From Streptomyces scabiei 87.22 (GTDB lineage Bacteria; Actinomycetota; Actinomycetes; Streptomycetales; Streptomycetaceae), in assembly GCF_000091305.1 (NCBI RefSeq), contig NC_013929.1:5394001-5458000 (forward strand): 64,000 nucleotides of DNA. Reading direction: 5' to 3'. Position numbers and translations under genes: made by a program. Shown one piece after another: positions 58,958 to 64,000 of the stretch. Positions within the stretch are counted from its first letter, which is position 1; each line of letters starts with the position of its first letter. Under the pieces are notes generated by a model that worked only from the letters and a program-made list of their open reading frames with translations, was not told where the DNA came from and did no database searches.

Positions 58958-60166
58958 GTGGTGGACAAGAGCGAAAGCGGGCAGGAAGGCGGACCACCGG
59001 GCACGGCTCACGCCGTACTCGCGGGCAGCCGGGTGACCACCTTCGAACTCTTCTTCGATCTGGTGTACGTGTTCACCCTCACCCAGGTCACCGCCTACAT
59101 GGCGCACGAACACAGTGGCAGCGGTGTCCTGCGCGGAGTGCTCCTGCTGGCCCTGGTCTGGATCTCCTGGTCCGCCTACGCCTGGCTCGGCAACCAGGCC
59201 CAGGCCGATCCGGGTGTCGTACGCGCGGGCATGACGCTGGCGATGGCCGGGGTGTTCGTCGTGGCCCTCACCGTCCCGGAGGCGTGGCACGACGCGCCGG
59301 GCGGCCTCAACGGGCCTGTGGTCCTGGCCTGCGCGTACCTCTTCGTCCGCTGTGTGCACCTCGTCCTCTACGGCGTGCTCGCGCGCGGTGACCACGGGCT
59401 GTTGCGGCAGATCACGGTCTCCTGGCCCGCCGTACTGGGCGGCTCCTGCCTCCTGATCGTCGGTGCGGTGATCGGAGGCCGGTGGCAGACGGCGCTCTTC
59501 GCGGCCGCGATCGCCACGGACTGGGGTGGCGTGTACGCCACCTCCTGCCGGGGCAACTGGCGCATCCGCAGCGCCTCCTACTTCGCCGAACGGCACGAAC
59601 TGTTCATGATCATCGCCATCGGGGAGTCGCTCCTCGCCATGGGCGCGGGAGCTGTCGACCGCCCGATCTCCACACCGCTGCTGGCCGCGGCGGTCCTGGG
59701 CGTCGCCGTCGCCCTGGGCCTGTGGTGGCTGTACTTCGACGTGGCCACGCTGGTGGGAGAGCACCAGCTGAGCAGGACGCAGGGACGTGACCGGGTCAGG
59801 CTTGCGGTCGACGCCTACGGTTACGCCCACTTCCCGATCATGGCCGGCATCGTGCTGACGGCCTTCGGCGTCGAGGGGGTCATGGCTCATGCGGGCGGCG
59901 GCGAAGCGCTGGGCAGCTTCTACGCCTGGGTTCTGTGCGGCGGAGCCGCCACGTATCTGGCCGGGCTGCTCCTGTTCGGCTGGACCGTGCTGCGCCAGTG
60001 GAGTCGGTTCCGACTGGGCGGCCTGTTCCTGCTGCTCGGGTGGAGTCCTGCGGCGGCCGTACTACCGCCGGTCGCGGCTCTTGCCGGCGCGGTCACCGTC
60101 CTGGCGGCGGTGGCTGCCGCGGAGACCTGGTGGTACGCGGAACTGCGCCGCCGCCTACGGCGCTGA
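58958..60166 (+). CDS. Low-temperature requirement A (LtrA)-family membrane protein
   Basis: The 402-residue protein starts at GTG 58958 with GGAGAAAG eight bases away. LtrA signature FELFFDLVYVFTLTQVTAYM is near residue 28, then about ten membrane segments, with AERHELFMIIAIGESLLAMG in the middle. Function of LtrA is poorly known. It is the last gene of the cargo before attR. Confidence 0.85.
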   Translation: MVDKSESGQEGGPPGTAHAVLAGSRVTTFELFFDLVYVFTLTQVTAYMAHEHSGSGVLRGVLLLALVWISWSAYAWLGNQAQADPGVVRAGMTLAMAGVFVVALTVPEAWHDAPGGLNGPVVLACAYLFVRCVHLVLYGVLARGDHGLLRQITVSWPAVLGGSCLLIVGAVIGGRWQTALFAAAIATDWGGVYATSCRGNWRIRSASYFAERHELFMIIAIGESLLAMGAGAVDRPISTPLLAAAVLGVAVALGLWWLYFDVATLVGEHQLSRTQGRDRVRLAVDAYGYAHFPIMAGIVLTAFGVEGVMAHAGGGEALGSFYAWVLCGGAATYLAGLLLFGWTVLRQWSRFRLGGLFLLLGWSPAAAVLPPVAALAGAVTVLAAVAAAETWWYAELRRRLRR

Positions 60167-60254
60167 AGCCCGCTCAACCTCCTCCGATCGGGCGAGACTG
60201 CTCGGAAAGCGAAACAGCGTCAGAAGGCGCGAACGTACTGGTCATCAGCCCCCT

Positions 60255-60278
60255 CTGCGTGAGCGATGCGTGAGCGGA
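60255..60278. promoter_or_regulatory. Right arm-type site candidate
   Basis: A 24-base segment with two TGCGTGAGCG units is identical to 31697-31720 and in the same orientation. It lies 113 bases inside attR in non-coding DNA, so its conservation cannot be due to coding. Confidence 0.55.
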
Positions 60279-60391
60279 CGGTGTGGCAGGAGCTGTCCCG
60301 GGGTGGACCGTCCCCTATAGCGAACCTGTCCTGACCAGGTCATTCCGGACACCGAGTCAGCGTCCGGAACGACCCAGCAAGCTTTGGCCAG

Positions 60392-60436
60392 GACTTTTAA
60401 TCCATTGGTTGTGGGTTCGAGTCCCACAGGGCCTAC
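60392..60436 (+). repeat. attR of element 2 (tRNA-Lys 3' fragment)
   Basis: It is identical to 31562-31606 over 45 bases: anticodon loop with TTT, T-arm and acceptor 3' end. No D-arm or 5' half precedes it, so it is the duplicated end, not a working tRNA. Confidence 0.92.
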
Positions 60437-60520
60437 GGTTCGCGGGCGGGGGATATCCCCTCCGACCTGCTGCGCGGCGCTCGATTCGGCTTCGGCCGGG
60501 TCGGGCGCCGCGGTGTTTGA
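60437..60520 (-). pseudogene. Relic of a third integrase C-terminus
   Basis: Read leftward, 60520-60437 reads NTAAPDPAEAESSAAQ, while the element 2 integrase ends NEAAPDPTEADSGAA. The DNA is about 80 percent alike over 80 bases, including the bases between stop codon and att core. Here the stop codon has changed to CAG and no upstream integrase remains. It is the scar of an earlier element at the same site. Confidence 0.72.
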
Positions 60521-60527
60521 GGGCCGG

Positions 60528-60800
60528 TCACCCGCCCGTGGAGGACTCGGGCATCGCGATGACATACGTCCCCTTCGCGGGCACCGTGTCGGCGACACCT
60601 CGCTCCCGCAGCTCCCGGATCGCACGCCGGAGGGTGTTGATACCGACGCCGTAGTGGGCGGCGAGATCGGGCTCCGAGGCCAGACGCGCACCTACCGGCA
60701 GACTTCCGGCGCGAATCTGGTCGGCGATGTGCTCGGCGATCTGCACGTACACGTAGATCCGGGACGCGGGATCGGGGCGCCACTCCTGGTCTTCAGCCAT
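60528..60800 (-). CDS. Short GntR-family regulator
   Basis: The 90-residue protein is essentially only the GntR winged HTH: IYVYVQIAEHIADQIRAGSL, ASEPDLAAHYGVGINTLRRA, and VPAKGTYVIAMPE. There is no effector-binding domain. Such minimal GntR proteins lie beside Streptomyces integrative elements and may have belonged to the lost element whose integrase tail lies alongside. Confidence 0.85.
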   Translation of the reverse strand: MAEDQEWRPDPASRIYVYVQIAEHIADQIRAGSLPVGARLASEPDLAAHYGVGINTLRRAIRELRERGVADTVPAKGTYVIAMPESSTGG

Positions 60801-60835
60801 GACGGCACGTTAGTCGCCAGGAACCAGGACTCTTC

Positions 60836-61093
60836 CTACCGAGTCGTGCCACGGCCCGACTCGTCCTCCGGCATCGCGATGACGTAGGTCCCCTTCGCGG
60901 GCAAGGTGGCGACGAGTCCTCGTTTCCGGAGCTCGACGACTGCCCGACGCACGGTGCCGATGCTGACGCGATACAGATCGGTCATCGCGCGCTCGCCCGG
61001 CAGCGCGGCCCCTTGCGGCAACTTGCCGGACGCGATGTCCGCCGCGATGGCATCGGCGAGTTTCACGTACTCGTAGCGCGGAAGCTCGGTCAT
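60836..61093 (-). CDS. Second short GntR-family regulator
   Basis: The 85-residue protein has the same layout as its neighbour: KLADAIAADIASGKLPQGAA, then ERAMTDLYRVSIGTVRRAV, and LPAKGTYVIAMPE. The last 13 residues are nearly the same in both, so it is a tandem duplicate. Divergent from the small + strand gene pair; it may regulate them. Confidence 0.85.
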   Translation of the reverse strand: MTELPRYEYVKLADAIAADIASGKLPQGAALPGERAMTDLYRVSIGTVRRAVVELRKRGLVATLPAKGTYVIAMPEDESGRGTTR

Positions 61094-61277
61094 CCCTCCA
61101 CAGTGCCGCAGCCTCCCGCGTACCGCAGGAGTGGAACGCGTCCTGCCGCAGCGGGGTGCGGAAAGAAGTAGAGGGGTGCAGGGGGACGCAGTTGCCGGTA
61201 TGGTCGAAATCAGCAGACCCCGGCGAGGTGGCTAGACCTCCCGGGGCATGGCCAACGCTTACCCAAGGAGCGTCGAC

Positions 61278-61637
61278 ATGACCGACCTTATCCCCCGCGC
61301 CCTCCAATGGCTGCGCCTCCTGTTCGCCCCAGGTACCGGCAAACGGCGACTGACCCGTCACCGTCCCTACCTATGCCTGCACATCACCGCCGTACGGCAG
61401 GACCCCCACACCGCCGCTCCCGCCCCCGTGTCCTCCGGGCTTCCCCGCCACCGTTCCCCCTACGGCCTGCACGCCCCGATCGACGGCTCCGCCTCCGCCC
61501 TGGTCCGCCCCTACCTCGTCGCGCATGACGAAGAGGACGCCCTCCGGCAGTACCGCCGCCTCGCGCTCGTCCTGGCCGCCGACTTCGGGGTCGACCTCGA
61601 TCAGCACCTGGTCGGCCCGCGGAAGGCGGCCGCCTGA
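61278..61637 (+). CDS. Hypothetical small protein (first of a coupled pair)
   Basis: The 119-residue protein starts at ATG 61278 with AAGGAG. Basic, Pro-rich first half and a helical end (EDALRQYRRLALVLAADFGV). It overlaps the next gene by TGATG. Pairs like this are common beside short GntR genes in Streptomyces. Function unknown. Confidence 0.62.
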   Translation: MTDLIPRALQWLRLLFAPGTGKRRLTRHRPYLCLHITAVRQDPHTAAPAPVSSGLPRHRSPYGLHAPIDGSASALVRPYLVAHDEEDALRQYRRLALVLAADFGVDLDQHLVGPRKAAA

Positions 61638-61975
61638 TGGAACTCCGGCTGCTGCCCTGGCCGTCGCCCGACGGCAAGCCCTGCTATCTGGTGACCGACC
61701 GTCACGGCGGCCACCTCTCCCGCCTCGCCGACGAACTGGAGGCCACCCAACTCGCCACCGGCACTGACGTACTCGACCTCGCCCGCGTGGTGCTGGAGGA
61801 CCCGGCCTCGCCGTACACCGAGGTCCGCTACGCGGGAATCCGTCTCGCCGAGTGCCTGGCGGATGCCTTGCGCGTCGCCGAGTCCAGAGGCTCGCGCCTG
61901 CCGGTGCCGGAGACCGACGCCACCGACGACGGCGAAGGGACCGAAGCGACCGAAGAGAGCGGACGCGGGATGTAG
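61637..61975 (+). CDS. Hypothetical small protein (second of a coupled pair)
   Basis: The 112-residue protein begins MELRLLPWPSPDGKPCYLVT, a beta-rich front with a helical middle (RLADELEATQLATGTDVLDL) and an acidic disordered tail. Translation is coupled to the upstream gene. No known motif. Confidence 0.62.
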   Translation: MELRLLPWPSPDGKPCYLVTDRHGGHLSRLADELEATQLATGTDVLDLARVVLEDPASPYTEVRYAGIRLAECLADALRVAESRGSRLPVPETDATDDGEGTEATEESGRGM

Positions 61976-62050
61976 GCGCAGTTCGCCTCCCGTCCGGTCG
62001 GCGCGGTATCCGCCGGCCGGAGGGGAGGCAAAGCGTCGGCGGCGAACCAC

Positions 62051-63424
62051 TCACACCTGCGGTCGCCCCGACCCCGGCCCCGGCTTTTGCCGATGCCCCG
62101 CCGCCGATCCGGGCTCCGGCGTCCACCTCGCCGTAGCCACGTACGAGACGACGACCGCGACGATCACCAGCGGCATGACGGTGACCCCCTCGAGCCCGAT
62201 CAGCAGCGTGGCCAGCAGGACGGAGACCAGGGGGAGGCGCAGCATCGCGGCGCTCATCGCGCCGATACCCATCGCGAACCCCGCGACCAGGCTCAGCCCC
62301 GGGAGGTGGGAGCAGAGGATGCCGCCCGCGGCTCCCACGAACATCGCGGGGAAGATCGGGCCTCCCCGGAAGGCGCTGAGCGACACGCAGTAGGCGAGGC
62401 CCTTGCACAGCACCAGCAGCGCCAGCGCGCCCACGGAGTACGTGGCACTGTGCGTGAGGAAGGGGTCCAGCGCCGTCTGTCCCGAATAGAGCACGTCCGT
62501 CGCCGGTTTGTCCGTGGCCTCCGCGTAGCCGATCGCCAGTCCCGCCACGACGAGGCCGATGACGACCGTGGCCGTCACTCGGCGCCGTTCGACGTGCGTC
62601 CTGAGCCGGACGGCGAGCCATCGGATGCCCGCGGCCACCAGCGCGGCCGACAGCCCGATGAGCAGGGCCCAGCCGAACTCCGCCGCCGTCGGGCGCACGG
62701 CCTCGGGTACGTCGCGCAGGACCAGGGAGTACGTGCCCAGCCCGGTCCAGGAGCCGAGCCCGACGAAGACGAGCGCACCGATGCCCGAGGCCAGCAGCCC
62801 GGGTACCAGCACCGTCGTCATCATCACCCCGCCCAGCCCCGACGCCTCCATCAGCAGAAACGCCCCCAGCAGAGGCGATCCCAGCAGGGAGCTGACGGCC
62901 GCGAAACTTCCCGTCGCGCCCAGCACCGCGCTCATCTGCTCCGGCGGATCACGTCTGACCAGCCGCACGGCACCGGCGGCGAGCCCGCTGCCGAGTGCCA
63001 GGAGGGGTGCCTCGGGGCCGAGGACGGCGGCGAAGCAGAGCGTCGCCAAGGCGGCGAGGAAGATACCGGGGAGCTCGACGGGCGCGGGCACACCGCCGGG
63101 CTGGAACCCGGCGCTCGGTTCATGACCGCCGTGCCCCGGCAGGTATCGGACCGTCAGACCCACCAGCATCCCCCCGACGGCGAGCAGCGGCAGCGGCCAC
63201 CAGGACGGAGTTCCGCCGAGACCCAGGGACTTGGGCAGATCCGAGTAGATCAGCGGCTGGACCTCCCCGACCAACGCGAGGAACCCGAAGGCCGCCGCGG
63301 ACACCGGTACGCCGATCAGCGCGGCCGTCAACAGGAGCACGAGGTAGGCGCGGCTCCGCAGAAGCGTCCTCGGGTCCGGAGACGGGGAGCCCCCGGACGC
63401 GTCCGTACCGACCGGCATGCGCAC
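62051..63424 (-). CDS. ClC-family chloride channel/transporter
   Basis: The 457-residue membrane protein has about ten or more hydrophobic helices. LGPEAPLLALGSGLAAG (near residue 140) matches the ClC G(K/R)EGP loop with a change, and AFRGGPIFPAMFVGAAGG (near 365) the G(x)FxP loop. The acidic gating residue and Tyr positions need alignment. Probably a Cl- channel or exchanger. Not linked to the elements. Confidence 0.85.
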   Translation of the reverse strand: MRMPVGTDASGGSPSPDPRTLLRSRAYLVLLLTAALIGVPVSAAAFGFLALVGEVQPLIYSDLPKSLGLGGTPSWWPLPLLAVGGMLVGLTVRYLPGHGGHEPSAGFQPGGVPAPVELPGIFLAALATLCFAAVLGPEAPLLALGSGLAAGAVRLVRRDPPEQMSAVLGATGSFAAVSSLLGSPLLGAFLLMEASGLGGVMMTTVLVPGLLASGIGALVFVGLGSWTGLGTYSLVLRDVPEAVRPTAAEFGWALLIGLSAALVAAGIRWLAVRLRTHVERRRVTATVVIGLVVAGLAIGYAEATDKPATDVLYSGQTALDPFLTHSATYSVGALALLVLCKGLAYCVSLSAFRGGPIFPAMFVGAAGGILCSHLPGLSLVAGFAMGIGAMSAAMLRLPLVSVLLATLLIGLEGVTVMPLVIVAVVVSYVATARWTPEPGSAAGHRQKPGPGSGRPQV

Positions 63425-63812
63425 AGCCTCCTCGCGGGTGCAGACGTCGTTCCGCGCGCTCCCGAGCCTGACACGCCGGGCAGGGGGCGGCTCGCCGGCC
63501 GGGGCTGTGCGTGTGACGGAGGAGAGGGACGGGGCGCTTGCACCGGACGGCCGCCGTCACGCTCAGGTGTGAACAATCCCGACTGGCGGATGGCTGAAAC
63601 CGGTCACTCGTCCTTCGGTCCGCGGACGACTGTGACCGGGGTGCCCGGCGCTGGATGGTTTCTTCTGGTTTGTTCCGAGGGTGAGCCAAGATGGCGGACG
63701 CATACATGCGTCGCTTTTCGGTCACTCTTCAGTATTTGCGCAACATATACAGTTCGTGGCCTGGTTGGGGCGACATGTCTGCATGTGCGTGCCATGAACG
63801 CGGGGAGGGCGG
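63425..63812. other. Non-coding region of about 390 bases
   Basis: It lies between the divergent ClC gene and the secreted protein gene. It holds a GACGCAT/ATGCGTC inverted repeat near 63698-63713, and 63720-63760 is A/T-richer, a likely promoter for the rightward gene. No RNA gene was recognised. Confidence 0.45.
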
Positions 63813-64000
63813 ATGAAGAGGATCCTGCTGACGTCGGGGCTCGTCGGGATGCTGGTGACGGGGTCCGCAGTGCCGACGGCGGCCATCTCGGACGCCGGGT
63901 CGACGCCCTTGCCCGGGACGGGCGCGAGGGTCGAGGTCAGCGCGTGGCAGTGCAACGCCTACGCCGACAAGTGCTCCTTCAAGACGTCGACGAAGACCAC
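63813..64000 (+). CDS. Secreted protein, N-terminal part only
   Basis: Frame starts at ATG 63813 after GGGAGGGC. The N-terminus MKRILLTSGLVGMLVTGSAV followed by PTAAISDA is a signal peptide, and the mature start has Cys residues (WQCNAYADKCSFKTST). Cut by the window edge; family unknown. Confidence 0.6.
   Translation, partial: MKRILLTSGLVGMLVTGSAVPTAAISDAGSTPLPGTGARVEVSAWQCNAYADKCSFKTSTKT

Noticed and set aside
58148-60166. A 672-codon rightward frame covering the monooxygenase and LtrA genes
   Set aside because: Only the part from 58958 reads as a protein family (LtrA). The first 270 codons are an Arg/Pro-rich shadow of the monooxygenase in another frame.
60245-60691. Leftward frame through attR
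   Set aside because: It runs through the tRNA fragment, where the peptide GLEPTTNGLK arises from the reverse complement of the tRNA. Only its middle part is meaningful, as an integrase relic.
63425-63812. Riboswitch or small RNA
   Set aside because: Only one short inverted repeat and an A/T-richer tract were seen; no known RNA fold was recognised.

Overview
The window is very GC-rich, almost free of long non-coding stretches, and full of GTG/TTG starts, 4-base gene overlaps and actinobacterial protein families. All of this points to a Streptomyces-type actinomycete. Most of it is not core chromosome. It is a tandem pile-up of two integrated elements at the 3' end of a tRNA-Lys (TTT anticodon) gene whose 5' part lies outside the window.

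Element 1 (1 to about 31.6 kb, left end off the window) is a temperate HK97-type siphophage joined to a transfer and replication module. On the minus strand, from right to left, it has an HTH gene, small Cys/His proteins, a large primase/helicase, a candidate origin made of G6ACA repeats, SSB, membrane proteins, an FtsK/SpoIIIE DNA translocase, HNH nucleases, terminase, portal, protease, capsid, head-tail proteins, tail tube, tail chaperones with a -1 frameshift site, and the start of the tape measure. A double-HTH repressor and a tyrosine integrase read rightward at its right end. The FtsK translocase and membrane proteins make it look like a hybrid of a phage and an actinomycete integrative conjugative element.

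Element 2 (31,562-60,436) is bounded by identical 45-bp tRNA 3' ends and carries repeated candidate arm sites inside both ends. It has a homologous integrase, a XRE regulator, an excisionase-like HTH protein, a DUF3631 replication protein, a DUF2637 membrane protein, MobC and a relaxase, so it is an integrative mobilizable element. Its cargo falls in two blocks. Block A (40.0-50.2 kb) has a divergent regulator/flavoprotein pair and a tightly coupled operon: anti-sigma-like ATPase, MurA-like enolpyruvyl transferase, intracellular 5'-nucleotidase-like phosphatase, two dCTP-deaminase-like paralogues with reciprocal active-site losses, and a GT4 glycosyltransferase. A serine hydrolase, a PD-(D/E)xK-like protein and a Nudix hydrolase follow. 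Block B (50.3-60.2 kb) is a XRE-regulated redox island of SDRs, aldo/keto reductases, a monooxygenase and membrane or secreted proteins. A 19-bp operator candidate lies before both the regulator and the island.

Right of 60,436 is an integrase-tail relic of an earlier insertion, then two short GntR regulators, two small coupled proteins, a ClC channel and the start of a secreted protein. The most unusual content is block A, which looks like an undescribed nucleotide/nucleoside-modifying pathway.
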